DNA from: Rhizoctonia solani | Taxonomy: Eukaryota > Basidiomycota > Agaricomycetes > Cantharellales > Ceratobasidiaceae | Direction of reading: 5' to 3' | Length of the DNA: 64,000 bases | Assembly: GCF_016906535.1 (NCBI RefSeq) | Contig: NC_057383.1 | Location: 496,001-560,000, forward strand | Part shown: piece by piece, positions 37,367 to 48,582 of the stretch | How the letters are laid out: every line of letters starts with the position of its first letter | Position numbering within the stretch: the first letter of the stretch is position 1 | Made by a program: the position numbers and the translations under genes | Notes under the pieces: generated by a model | The model's input: only the letters and a program-made list of their open reading frames with translations | What the model was told of the DNA's origin: nothing | Databases searched by the model: none

Positions 37367-39713
37367 ATGGACTTTATCGAATACCATGTCGAGAATGCCA
37401 GACAGTTTTGGGCCGAACTTGAAGATATCCTTCATATCCCCTCGACTGCCTCGCTCAATCGCATCGACTCTGCGTTGCGCACATTTATCACCTTTTGTTC
37501 CAGCTACCATGGTTTGTGAATTCATTTATTCGTTGAATTTTCGGCTGATGAGTGGTGTAAATAGAAAAATACCTCTCAACAAACGAACAGCTGGACCATG
37601 CAATCTCGCTCCTCCTCGACTCGGACATATTCGCCTTTCACTCGGATCGGTCCACTGAACATCTAACCTCGGCCGCACAAAAGGAGACAAATCCTCATGC
37701 ACTCCTCGTTCTTTATTCCATATTCCTCCACTATGGGCGAAGAAATCCCGCATTTTTCGGAGCCAGTGCTTCCATCCCTTCGCAGGCCGGTTCGACAACC
37801 CGAGTAGGCGTCGGCCTCGATGCGTTGACGCCCATGGTTCCTCAGGGCAAGCGCTCGGCGGGACATAAACGGTGGCAGGGCCTTGTTCCCTTGCTCATGG
37901 ATCATGTGAGGTGGACCGTTGATGATGATGGCTATGGTTCTGCGCTTGGTGTTCCCATCGAAGCGAGATTACGGCTCGTCTGTGTTCGCTTGTTGTACGA
38001 GGTTTGTCGTGTCCAGAAGCTAGATATCAATGATCTCAGTGAGTTTCTCTCCGCTCTGTTGGCCAAGCCTAATATCTTGGCCAGAGGTATTCGACGATAG
38101 CTTTATCGAACATTTGTTCGAAACCATCGAGGACACATCCGTATCCAGCGACGAAACCCTCAACTATTACCTCATCAAACTCATTGTGCGCTATTCATTG
38201 CTACTCATCTCACTCCCCTGCTCATCACACTTCTTCAGGTCGCACTGAACGAACAATTCATGGTCGCTTCCTTGGTCCCTCACAAATCCTCCAAAGCCTC
38301 ATCCGAGTCTGGCAAATCCCCACAATCCGCGACGTTTGCACAAGCGCATCAGAAGGTGCCTTCGGTGGACCGTCAGCCCAATCGGGTCTTGGAGATTTTA
38401 ATGCGACGATTGTATTCCAGTCAGACATTCGGCGCAAACATCATCTTCATGTTGAATCGTGCCGGTGCGTTTTCCTATCTGTGGTTGCACTTATGTTACC
38501 CTAACGTAATCCGATGGGGGCGACAGAGAATACACCCGAAGATCTCTGCATGCAGCTCTTGCTCCTCAAAATGCTGTATCTTCTCTTTACAACTCCCGGA
38601 ACACATGAATACTTTTACACCAACGACTTGCGAGTCTTGGTCGACGTCTTTATCCGAGAGTTGGGGAACTTGCCGGAAGAAAGCGAGTCTGTGAGTCTGC
38701 TCGGCACTTGATCCCATTCCCCCCTCTCCTCCCCAACTTCCTCTGCGCCCAATATTGAACCCATACGATAGCTCCGGCACACATATCTCCGCGTCCTACA
38801 CCCACTCGTAACCAACACCCAACTGAAAACCACCCCATACAAACGCGCCGAACTTCGACAAACTCTCCTCTCTCTCATCTCTCATGCACACATCCGAGAC
38901 GTCAATGCCACAACACGGCGACTCGTCGAGCGATGCCTTGGGGCCGAATGGTGTCGCGCCCTTGGGCCCATCGACCTTCCTCCTCCCCCCACACGAAAAG
39001 CAGCTCTGGATGTCCCGGGTCGAAAGGGATCCCTGGACGCCTATGCGAACAGCGGCAAGAGTCTATCCGCCAAAACATCCACCATCGACCTGCTAGGCGC
39101 ACAACTGGAACCCGTATACAGAAGCGCAAGTGCCGAGCCCGTACTGCGCAGCCTAGACAGACTAAAGATTGGCGAAAAACAACAGCACGCAAACGGGAGC
39201 ACGACTAGCCTAACAGATGTAGCCGTGGCAGATGCGCCTCCTCCTTTACCGGGGGTGCGATCGGGCGTGACCGAGGGGAAGAATGGGAGAATCGCGCCTG
39301 CGCCTCCGGCTCGACGGGTCCCCCCGCTCAAACAGTTCACCGACCCTCCGTCCTCGCCGACTCCGCCTTTATCACCTTCCAAATCGAGCACGTACAGCTC
39401 GGCGAGCGAGCCTGCTTCGTATCGTCATCATGGCGCCGAGCAGATGCATGTCATTGGGCACAGTCGGGACGGGGGCGCTGTGGGATCGGGAATAGGCACG
39501 AACGGATCTTCAGGGTCGGGGATCACCGGGTCTTTGGGAGTCGCAGTGTCCGTGGTAGGAGCGGGAACGGGGGCGGGGACAGGAGAAAGGAGAAAGCCTC
39601 CTGCTCCACCCACACGGCGAAAGCCCCCTGCTGTGCCCGTTCGTGTGCAAAAAGTCGAGGTTGGACCTGGGGGATCGACGATCACTACCATTGCGAGTTC
39701 GGGCAAGGCCTAA
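37367..39713 (+). CDS. SPIN90/Ldb17/Dip1 family actin-nucleation regulator
   Basis: Contains the SPIN90/Ldb17 leucine-rich (DUF2013) domain. Dip1/SPIN90 proteins activate Arp2/3 without a pre-existing filament, seeding actin at endocytic patches. Exon 1 starts [15 protein letters not shown] (37367). The helical array continues with [14 protein letters not shown] (about 37699), [15 protein letters not shown] (about 37970) and [15 protein letters not shown] (about 38090). The family core follows: [20 protein letters not shown] (about 38388-38446), [19 protein letters not shown] (about 38542) and [15 protein letters not shown] (about 38638). The long C-terminal part is low complexity, with several PxxP clusters ([15 protein letters not shown] near 39590) that probably bind SH3 domains of endocytic partners. 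Stop at 39711-39713. Introns near 37515-37585, 38040-38093, 38187-38240, 38464-38527 and 38691-38770. The frame is clean. Confidence 0.87.
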
Positions 39714-40368
39714 GGAGGGGCGGAGGGCCCGAGTTTTGAGAGTTCGTTCGAACAAGGTTAGTTGAAGATTCGTCGAGGTCGGTTTGGATTGGAATTTGTG
39801 GAGGGTTGTAGTTTGTACAGTGAGAGAGAGGGGGAGGTTTGAGGATCCATACGGTTCGAGTACACACATTACAGGGATTTATTTTTGTTCCATTCATGTA
39901 TACTGGTTTCTTGCCCATTTCAATGGACCCATTGTTCATTTTGCATCAATTTTTCTTCTCCATTCATTGGTCGTCTGCTGTGCTTAGTGAAAGGGAAGTT
40001 CGTTCCGTATGCGGAAATGCGAGTGTCCGGGTTTGATGAACGGGATTAGTCAGCTGAGCTATAGAGACCAACACGGATACTCGGGTTGCGCTTGGTCTCA
40101 ATTAAGGTATATAGTCCGGCCGGTTTGCGTGGATGCTGGGCTGTCCCCCGCTCTCGTCCTCGTAGCCTGTCTAGTTGATACACGTCTGCAGGTATACGAC
40201 AACATATGCAGTCATAAAGTGACAACAAGCTTACAAGTGCTTCGCCGCATTCATTCGCCACACCAATTAGATACCGAGTTCCACGCAGCGCAATCACCGA
40301 AGAGCCGCTTGCACAATTCAAAAGGTATACTCGTCCATCTCGCTGACTAGAAAAAGGACAAAAAGAAG

Positions 40369-40461
40369 TAGCTTCTCTCGGTCTCGATCCGAGGACCTCG
40401 GGGTATCAAGGCCATTTACTAATGGTATGAGCCCCGCGCGCTTCCACTGCGCTAAGAAGCT
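40369..40461 (-). tRNA. Initiator tRNA-Met (CAU) with intron
   Basis: On the minus strand the acceptor arms AGCTTCT (from 40461) and AGAAGCT (to 40370) pair fully with A1:U72, discriminator A at 40369. The D arm is GCGCAGTGGAAGCGC. The anticodon stem CGGGG/CCCCG encloses CTCATA, with CAT at 40429-40427. The T arm is CTCGG-ATCGAGA-CCGAG, so position 54 is A rather than T. A1:U72 and A54 are hallmarks of the eukaryotic initiator. A 21-base intron occupies 40405-40425, one base 3' of the anticodon. A T5 Pol III stop follows downstream. Confidence 0.92.
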
Positions 40462-40774
40462 TGGTGGTTTAGTTGTTCCTATGTTATTCCACATCAGCTT
40501 GACTTGCTTGACTCGCCCGTTCTCAATATTTGCAACCTCTGCTTGTATAACTGTAATGTGCACGCATATACATAGTTATGACATTCTGCTCTGAAAAGAA
40601 CTTCTGGAAGTACGTATCATCAATACTCCAAGATTTTGAATCTTCCCAGCGTTCAGATATTTATCACTATAAACTGGTCATAGCGAGGGCTCCTGAATTT
40701 TGGCTATTTGATCCCTGAAAAATGACATTCTAGGTTGGTTAAATACAAAACAACAGCTGCCACTCCTGCTCTTC

Positions 40775-42337
40775 TCAAAAATTCTCATCCCAATCCTGTA
40801 TTCTGGAATTACTTCCAGAAGAATCAATAAAATGTATCTCGGGTGCGATACCAACCAAGTCTTCGCCGGAAATTTCATAGTTTCCGATGTTACAATCTTG
40901 AACGATCAGAGTCTTGATCGGATCTACCTGTGCGATGTTCCTCAACTGATAAATTGATATGCTGCAGTGCACTAAACGGAGCTTTTCCAAGAGAGAAAGT
41001 CGAGAAAAGGACGAAGTGTTAGGAGGAATCGTAGAGGAACGCGAATCTAGTGTGGAGCCAATCAATGTTAGCACTCGAAGTTGTGGTAACAATGCCAGGA
41101 GACGGAGGATCCAGACAGCTCCGGTCGGTCCCTTCATGGAAAGATGAATTATGTTCGAGTGAAGGAAGAAATGTCTGGTTCGAGAACTGTTAAGAGGAGA
41201 CGAATTAGTGAATCGGTATCGAAGTAAAACTCGAAGGGGCCTCTTGGTAGGCGAAATGAGCGAGAACAAAGCGCCATAGTTACGGTGTCCGGACCATCGA
41301 AGGTCCAAAACCTCTAAATCTGTGAGTGGAATCGGAGGGATGCTTCTAATAATGTTGTTATCTGAAATACCGGTGCCAAAATGCAAAGCACTTAATTGAG
41401 GGCAAGATGCTAGAAGTTGTGAGATGTCGCTTTGTCTAAGATAATAAGCGCAATCGTCTTTGGGGGCACAGAGGGAAAGTTCAATCAAACTGTTCCATGT
41501 TTTTCTCAAGTGGGGGAAATAATATCCACTGAGAGAGAGTATTTTAACAAATTCCATAACATCCTCTATGAGTTCTTGACTGCGAGAGAGCTGACCGATA
41601 GATCTATCAGAAACCCCACAAAAATGCGCCAATGAAAGTTGCTGCAAGACTCCAGGTTGACAGCTCGATAAACAAGCCTGAACCACCGCTTGTGAGCTAT
41701 TGTCCAGACGATCACCAGGGCATATGACTTCTAAAGTATGGATCCGACCAAATAGGTGCGCACAGAATTCGTCTAGTTTACTATCAGATTCAGGTGTAGA
41801 GTTTCCGAAAGATGCGACATGAAGATGTATGGGCAAATTCCGGCTCCTTGATATAAACACTAGACCTCTGGCAAAGAAACGTTCGCTACTCGTATGACAG
41901 TGCAGGATGTCGATGTGATTCCACAAGCAAGGCAGCTCAATGATGATGGAACGCCAGCGAGAGCAAACATGAGATAGACTCTCTAGGTAATATCCACGAG
42001 AAATAATTTTTTGGTTGCTTCCCATCCCTTGAAGATCGCAAGGGGTCGTGTTACAGACCATACGAAAGATATGAGCCCAGACCTCGTCAGGTAGTAAAGG
42101 AGAGTAACTCGTAAGCATCGTCATGGTTTTTTCAACAACCGATCTAGATTCTTTGAGCATTTTTTCCAATTCATCAATCGATGATAGTTCCTCAAACATG
42201 CGTCCTATGAGTTCCGGAGAGCCTGAAAGATCAGAAGTGTCCAGACCATCCAAGCATGCTGTGCGATAATCGCTCAGTGCGCAAGAAGCCCGTAGCCTTG
42301 TCGAGTAGAGTTTTTCCATGGTCTTTATCCGATTCAT
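40775..42337 (-). CDS. F-box-like protein with degenerate leucine-rich repeats
   Basis: A single-exon gene of about 520 residues. The first in-frame ATG is at 42337 (MNRIKTMEKLYSTRL); the frame is open about 80 bp further upstream but without an ATG. A helical N-terminal region (SIDELEKMLKES) is followed by the F-box-like segment SPLLPDEVWAHIFRMV (about 42060-42110), typical of Agaricomycete F-box proteins that bind Skp1 in SCF ubiquitin ligases. The rest has irregular LRR-like strands, for example LTDLEVLDLRWSGHRNYG (about 41275-41325) and LSLLEKLRLVHCSISIYQL (about 40950-41010). This large lineage-expanded family has no known substrate. The neighbour SOF1 is divergent, 340 bp away. Confidence 0.75.
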   Translation of the reverse strand: MNRIKTMEKLYSTRLRASCALSDYRTACLDGLDTSDLSGSPELIGRMFEELSSIDELEKMLKESRSVVEKTMTMLTSYSPLLPDEVWAHIFRMVCNTTPCDLQGMGSNQKIISRGYYLESLSHVCSRWRSIIIELPCLWNHIDILHCHTSSERFFARGLVFISRSRNLPIHLHVASFGNSTPESDSKLDEFCAHLFGRIHTLEVICPGDRLDNSSQAVVQACLSSCQPGVLQQLSLAHFCGVSDRSIGQLSRSQELIEDVMEFVKILSLSGYYFPHLRKTWNSLIELSLCAPKDDCAYYLRQSDISQLLASCPQLSALHFGTGISDNNIIRSIPPIPLTDLEVLDLRWSGHRNYGALFSLISPTKRPLRVLLRYRFTNSSPLNSSRTRHFFLHSNIIHLSMKGPTGAVWILRLLALLPQLRVLTLIGSTLDSRSSTIPPNTSSFSRLSLLEKLRLVHCSISIYQLRNIAQVDPIKTLIVQDCNIGNYEISGEDLVGIAPEIHFIDSSGSNSRIQDWDENF

Positions 42338-42679
42338 TTGGGCTTGTATATTGCAGCTGTCGGTCAAGTTGGTTATGGAACTGTCGAAGTCAGATACAGG
42401 ACAGGGGTGAAATTGCAAATACCATAATCTGCAAGCATTGGTGGCTGTGCTGATTTTTCACTCGCGCTGAACCACCACACATCACAACAAATCCCCTTGG
42501 AACGACACTAGCGCTTGGGCTCTTTTTACGGATTCGATCGCTCTAGGTAATCCTACGATTCATACTTGAAAAGCGCCAAGTACGGTGATCAAATCTCACT
42601 TGTTTGGTCACTCTATCCCTGCTCATATTGGATACACCTCTGTGGCCTTTCTCGTCGCCACCGGCTCCAGTGATCACTC

Positions 42680-44420
42680 ATGAAGATCTCAGTATTGCAA
42701 CATGACCTCAAGTCTCATCTACCTCAGCGCAAGGGAGACGCTACACCTATTACACGAAATCTAGATCCTTTAGCCCACCCATTTTCACGAGCACGCGAGC
42801 GAACCAGAGCACTAAATGCAGCAAAGATCGAGCGGATGTTCTCGAAGCCCTTTGTTGCTAGCCTCGAGGGACATATTGATGGTGTATATACACTAGCAAC
42901 CAAAGCTGGAGACTTGGAGACAATCACCAGCGGGAGTGGGGATGGAGGTGAGTACGGTTGGGAACAGCAGCTCGAAATTTTGCTTATCATCATGACTCTG
43001 ATAGAGATCATTGTGCATGACTTGGTGACTCATCGGCACCTGCTCAAGGTCCCTGGAGCGCACAAGGGAACAGTATCAGCAATCACCTACGCCAACGGAC
43101 CAAGGTTACTTAGCTGTGGGGTCGATCGAACTGTCAAGCTCTGGGATGCTTCGCTTACATCCGATGAAGAGGAAACAATTGCTGTGAGTCTTGACCAGAC
43201 AGCGAAACCTCCTAGAGCTCACAGTTAGCAAACCGCTAGCATGCTCCTTTGAACGTATTCCCTGGAAAAGTAGCCTTTAAGTAAGTCGGTTTTTTTGTGA
43301 TGTCAGATTATGAATATTTACAACACATAACAGTGCGATCGACCATCACAAAACGGACCAGCTCTTTGCAACGGCATCAAATATCGTCCAATTATGGGAT
43401 GAGACCAAGTCTGTATTATATTTTCTCGAACGCAGAGCCACTGAACTGATTAAAATCATAGATCCTCCCCAGTCTCCGATCTTACCTTCCCGACCTCAAA
43501 TGAAACCGTTACGGCTCTCCGCTTTAACCTCTCTGAGTCCTCCATCCTCGCTACGACTGGTACAGACAGAACCTTGACCTTGTACGACATTCGAACTGGC
43601 AAGGCAGAGAGACGACTGGTCATGCAGGTACGAAAATTTCTGTCAATCTGTTCTTCTATGGACTCATTCCTTTATTTTCCAAGATGCGCGCCAACGCCTT
43701 GGCCTGGTCTCCCACATTTCCAACAACTCTCCTCCTTGCATCCGAAGACCACAACCTCTACACCTTTGACGTACGATCGCTCACCAACCCAACTCAAATA
43801 TACAAGGGTCACGTTGCAGCCGTTATGTCTTGTGGATGGTCACCTACAGGACAAGAATTCGTTAGTGGAGGATGGGATCGTACAGTTAGAATATGGAAAG
43901 AAGGCGAAGGAAGTAAACCTGTGGTGTATACTGGGAAACGCATGCAAAGGTTAGGCTTTTCTGCATATATTTTAACCCTGCAAGTTTACTAATTTAATTT
44001 CGGAAGGGTATTTGCAACGGCCTATACCCAGGACGCGCGATTTATACTATCGGGATCGGATGATGGGAATGTGCGATTATGGAAAGCACGTGCATCGGAG
44101 AAACTGGGTGTTGTGGAAGGCCGAGAGCGCGCATCGAAAGAGTACAGGGATCGATTGCGAGAGAGGTGGAGCATGGATAAGGAGGTTGGGCGGATCGAAA
44201 GGTATGTCGCTCTACAAGTAGTGAACACATCCATGAATACTCACAAAATTGGATTAGGCAACAAAATCTCCCCGTTGCAGTCAAGAAGGCTGGACAGCTC
44301 AAAAGGACTATGCTCGATGCCCGTGCGGTCAAAGAAGAGCGGAGGAGAAAGCATACACGAGCTGGGGCGAGCAAACCGAAGGCTGAACGAAAAAAGGTTG
44401 TGGTGGCAGAACAAACGTGA
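42680..44420 (+). CDS. SOF1: SOF1/DCAF13 WD40 protein of the SSU processome
   Basis: Nucleolar WD-repeat protein bound to U3 snoRNP, needed for 18S rRNA processing. The N-terminal extension ends ITRNLDPLAHPFSRARERTR (about 42742-42801), the family signature. Then come repeats with GHIDGVYTLA (about 42868), AHKGTVSAITY (about 43061) and VDRTVKLWD (43122-43148). Further repeats carry NIVQLWDE (about 43383), TGTDRTLTLYD (about 43555), the segment GHVAAVMSCGWSPTGQEFVS (43807-43866) and SGSDDGNVRLWKA (about 44053). The conserved Sof1 C-terminal domain has ERASKEYRDRLRERW (about 44125) and ends in a Lys/Arg-rich tail with a final KKVVVAEQT, stop 44418-44420. Short introns split almost every repeat, and all joins preserve the frame. 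Confidence 0.93.
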
Positions 44421-44610
44421 GGTTCTTACAGTTCATCTGGTAGCTATCTACTTTGTAAAATGCCTTTATACTGTGGTGAAAGTTGTATAGAAATATCGTG
44501 TAAATACTAGAGTAATCTAGTATGTTCCATCGGAGTAACCGAGTCAAGTGTCGAGTCATCGTTATATGCGCAGTACTAGGCGCGGCACTCATTGGTATGA
44601 CTCAGAGGGT

Positions 44611-45206
44611 TATACAGTAGAACCTGAGAATTCGTATACATTCGGGAAATTGGAAATAGGACAATTATACGGATTGACAGAGAGTTCACAACATGTACAA
44701 ATGAGCGGAAAAGCAATCACGTGGGGGTACTGCAGAAGCAACATAGATAAAAGATAAAATAAGACAAGTACATCCTCATCACAGAATATGCTCGTAAGAC
44801 TGCCTAATCTCATCAGCAATGGCCTCTTCCGAGGGTGGGGCCCCGGTCTCAATGTGCTGATCCACATCTATGAACTCACGGGCGGAAGGGTACGTAGTTC
44901 CAGCAAGGACTGGTTGTCGGCTGCTAAGTAGATCGAGTAGGGCAATCATGAATAAGCCAAACTGTGTTTGAAGGGGTAGAATACAAGCTTGCATGCGTTT
45001 TCACCCCTTATATGCGCACAATCGCCGAATATTTCGGCCGTGGTTATGACTCAAGCCACTTGGTTTGTAAGGTGTCGGTGAGGCTCACTCAGCATTCAGC
45101 TTTTCGGGTGGCACAATTTCCAATAATTGATGGGAAAAGCCCATTGCCTATTTAGGCCGCTTTTACACGAATTAACGTTATACAAATTCTCAGGTTCTAC
45201 TGTATA
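44611..45206. mobile_element. pogo/Tigger-like element, non-autonomous
   Basis: Terminal inverted repeats of 28 bp (44611-44638 and 45179-45206) begin TATACAGTAGAACCTGAGAA, identical except one C/T at a CpG. A TA duplication flanks each end, and the CAGT-type tip matches pogo/Fot1/Tigger elements. The inside holds a transposase remnant, so this is a deleted copy of an autonomous element. Confidence 0.85.
44779..44994 (-). pseudogene. C-terminal remnant of a pogo-type transposase
   Basis: A 71-codon frame inside the pogo-like element ends with FIDVDQHIETGAPPSEE and IADEIRQSYEHIL. This style of acidic tail (an Ile/Val-Asp-rich stretch followed by a helical Ile-Ala-Asp-Glu-Ile end) is typical of the C-terminus of DDE transposases of the Tc5/CENP-B/Tigger class. 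The catalytic domain is absent. Assignment is by position inside the repeats plus composition. Confidence 0.5.
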
Positions 45207-46379
45207 AGTTGCACTTGCATATGCAGTTGGCGCTCGGGAACTAGGCGCCTGGTGACCGGAATTTCGCCGTGGAATTCTGTCCCTGCGGAAGGTCGCCAAT
45301 ATACAAAGCTTTCGTAAGACGCGTCTTCAATATCTAATCAATTCTTTTCTGCGAACGTATTATTTGAATTCGTCCTGGTCCAGAGTTGTTGAAAACTTTT
45401 CTGGTCTGATTTGGTCGCGTTGTCAAACCCACATCAACTCACGGATGGGGTTTTACGGCGACGTTTTACCAATGTCCTATTTCTTATAACCCCCTGTGTT
45501 ACGTGATTCTACTTTAATCAGCTGTTGTAGATGGGGCGCTTTGTTCTCACCCAGCTCTCAGCACAAATTCTACAAGGTGGCCTGCTAATGAGATTACGTT
45601 TCAATATTGTAGCTCAATGAGCGCACCCGCTTCAGAAAATCCAAACTTTACTGCTCCAAAACAAGTGAGCATTAGTATACGTAGTTATTTTTTTGAGCCC
45701 AAAAAACGAATACCAGTATTACAAATGGATAAATAAGATAAGATAAAATAGAATAAACCAAAGCATGCGCAGAGATCTCTGAACAGGCCTATTGTATACA
45801 AAGATCTTCCTTAGTAAGATGAATACATATACTGGGGACCGGCAACCCTATATGATTTGTAAGCGATTTTTGTCCAATGACAAATTAGTAGGCTACATAT
45901 GTCCAAGGAGGTTGGACAAGTGCCCCGTAATTGGGCGCATTTTCAAAGCTACATCACAGCAAAAATCCTTGTAACTATGTTAATTCCCCCTGTAAAATAC
46001 ATCCATGGAAAGGGAACTTGAAAATATGGGGATAAATGCTGACTTGGTTCCATTTTTTGCAATTTAAACATGGAAGAACTGATTTATACTGAGCTATTTT
46101 TCCAAGGATAGGTGTGTCAAATAAATCTTTATCATATTACTGCCAGAAATCAGGCCTTTACCTATGCTGTGGGCAAGTACAATGGGCCTGAATGTTCAAG
46201 TATTTTCTAGTAAGGCCAATGCTTACTAAGCCACATAGATGAGCAATTGCATCTGCATTTATACATCTCCTTCACTCAACCACCGTACCTGGTTGCATAC
46301 AAGTGGCCATGAGCAATGACTTGACATGTGAAATCAATGAACAAGCAGTCTGCACACCAGAAAGCACATACAAGTTGAT
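45207..46379. other. AT-rich intergenic DNA, no gene seen
   Basis: AT-rich sequence, including an AAGATAAGATAAAAT microsatellite-like run near 45733-45760. No coding pattern. The DNA becomes increasingly poor in CpG toward the transposon block. Confidence 0.5.
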
Positions 46380-47079
46380 TGAGCCCTCATACCCCCAAGA
46401 TACCAGCCACTGGCCTTACAGAGCCCAGTCTCAGTAACAAAGCTGTACCAACAGCAGTAGCAAGACCAGCAAATAGATCAAAGGAGCTGGGGTCAATAGA
46501 GCTTCAGATGAAGCAACTAAGAACAGGCTATAAGAATGCAATACAACAAGAGAAACAGGCTAAGACTAAGGTAAATTTGTTCAGTCTCTAAAGGTACAAC
46601 TCAGTACTGAAAGAAACCATTTCTAGGCTCAGAAAATGCAATCTAAGCTTGACTCCCTAAAAAACCTTGAGGAAACTGCTCAAAATAATGCAAAACAAGC
46701 TGTACAGGATATGAATTGCATTTTGGAGCTTGAGAGTTGTGTAACAAACATAACCAACCAGCTAGAGACTGTGTTAGCTCAGAAGCACAAAAAGGATACT
46801 ATACTCAGCTCCCTCACAGCTTGTTTAGCTGCTTTGCGTTGCGCTCAGGATGGGGCATGTAAAAGAACTGAAAGGATGGAAAAGAAACTAAAGGCCACCT
46901 TGGAATCAACCACAAGAGTTACCTACTTGCTCAAGGACCCTGTTGGTATCATACATCCCAAAGTCTGTAACATGCTGCGGCAACTTGTATGCAAAGGTGT
47001 ATCAATTGAACACATCCAGAAAGTGATAGATGCGTGCACCAGAGGGTTTGGAATCAACATAGAGGGCAAAATAAGTGCC

Positions 47080-47622
47080 CAAAGTGTCAGAGTCTGACTA
47101 ATAAAGAATGGGATAAATGCCTAAAGAGGCAGTGCTGGCTTTGGGGATAAGCAGAAGACTGCAACCAACACTTTAGATAGAGAGATTACTTGCCAAATAT
47201 GGCACAAGACCCCTTAGAATAGAGCAGGAGAGTGGGGAGGGTAGTCAGTAGATTGACAGGAGGTCAAGTTCTGGTCTGAATGCCAGAACTCTCCCTTCAT
47301 TATATACATCATACAGAACAAGGGAACTGTAAAGTACAAAGGAGAACAATGGAAGACATACTACAAAGGTATGGGTAACTAAGAGAACAATAGAACAATG
47401 CAACTAAGGACATATGGTAACTAAGTAACCAGAGGACAAAGCTAACAGGCTAAACAAAGGGACCATTTGCATTCCATGTTGATTGCTCTGCCAGGGGAGT
47501 CCTGCATGGCCTGTGGTCATGTTGGGAACATCCCCTGGTCCATATAATTTGTAAAATTTAGATAAAAAGATAATAGAATAATAGGGTATCTGTGTTCATG
47601 CCTCTTGGGTCATGACACAAAG
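47080..47622. mobile_element. Solo LTR 1 with CAAAG target duplication
   Basis: The LTR spans 47085-47617 (533 bp), beginning TGTCAGAGTC and ending GGGTCATGACA, so it has TG..CA termini. The host sequence CAAAG is duplicated at 47080-47084 and 47618-47622. On the minus strand its start (TGTCATGACCCAAGAGGC) resembles that of LTR 2, so it is inserted in the opposite orientation. It interrupts the DDE-like gene between codons for Ser and Val. Confidence 0.88.
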
Positions 47623-48125
47623 TGTTGGGAGAATCATGAAGGAGGGCTTTATTAAAGCCAAAATGCAAGTTGCATATGATCTCAATAATACAAAGTGTAA
47701 GTTAACTATCCATATTCCCATCTTTACAATCTAACTATTCTTAAATGTAGATTTTACCATGTGTGGAGATGGTACAACAATAAAAAATCAACAATATGAA
47801 GCTAAAGCACTCCATATGCAATTCCAGACCAACTTAGAGAAGGAAGACAACAATTCAACACACCCTCCATTAGTACAAACCCTGGGTGTCCATAGAGCTG
47901 TTGATCACACAGCACAAACACAACTCTCTGGATGGGTTAATGCTATTGAGTTGTGTTGTGCCTTGTTCTCTTGTAGCCCTATTGGGAAGAACTTGGCTAT
48001 CAACAGCAAAGGGGTGGCCCATAAACTTTGTGGTGTGCTTACAGATCATGCAGCTGATCAAAAGCAACTACTGGAACTCATCCAGAACTGGAAGCAAAAC
48101 TGTGACTGCAAGCTGCGTGGTCTTG

Positions 48126-48582
48126 AGACCTGTCATGACCTTCATTGGCATGACATGAATTTTTACTATTTTCTAGCTTTTTTCTGAGACAGTTTCCTTT
48201 TTTGGTATATATTTATGACTCATCAAGATCATGTGATGTATTTGATATATGATGTGAAATTGTAAATGACTCATTATTTAGTATTGTTGTTTTTGATGTG
48301 GCTTGCTTCATGTATTTAAACCAGGTCAAGTTGCCGCTAGAACAGCAAGACTTGACCTCTTTGTCAATTCATCCTCTACTCTCACCTATCCCTTTGCCCA
48401 AGCCCTTAGTTGGCTATAGTGCACTTTACTAAGCATCATCACCCAGGCCATTGTTGCTCTCTACCCTTAAACATACCCCCTGGGCCCTTGTTGCCCCTCT
48501 CTGTTTCATAGTCCATTGGTGATAGGGCCACAGACTTTAAGCCCCCTTGTACCATAGGTCCAAGCTGAGTTGTGACAAGACC
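48126..48582 (+). mobile_element. Solo LTR 2 with AGACC target duplication
   Basis: The LTR spans 48131-48577 (447 bp), beginning TGTCATGACCTTCATTGGC and ending GTTGTGACA. AGACC is duplicated at 48126-48130 and 48578-48582. A TATTTAAA promoter-like motif is at about 48313-48320. Removing it and one duplication joins RGLET to LKNMSQEDQ in frame. Confidence 0.88.

Noticed and set aside
38615..39391. Several minus-strand frames opposite the SPIN90/Ldb17 gene
   Set aside because: Shadows of G+C-rich proline-coding sequence.
40369..40461. Elongator tRNA-Met
   Set aside because: The first reading gave a poor acceptor stem. Shifting by one base gives a perfect stem with A1:U72 and A54, which identifies the initiator.
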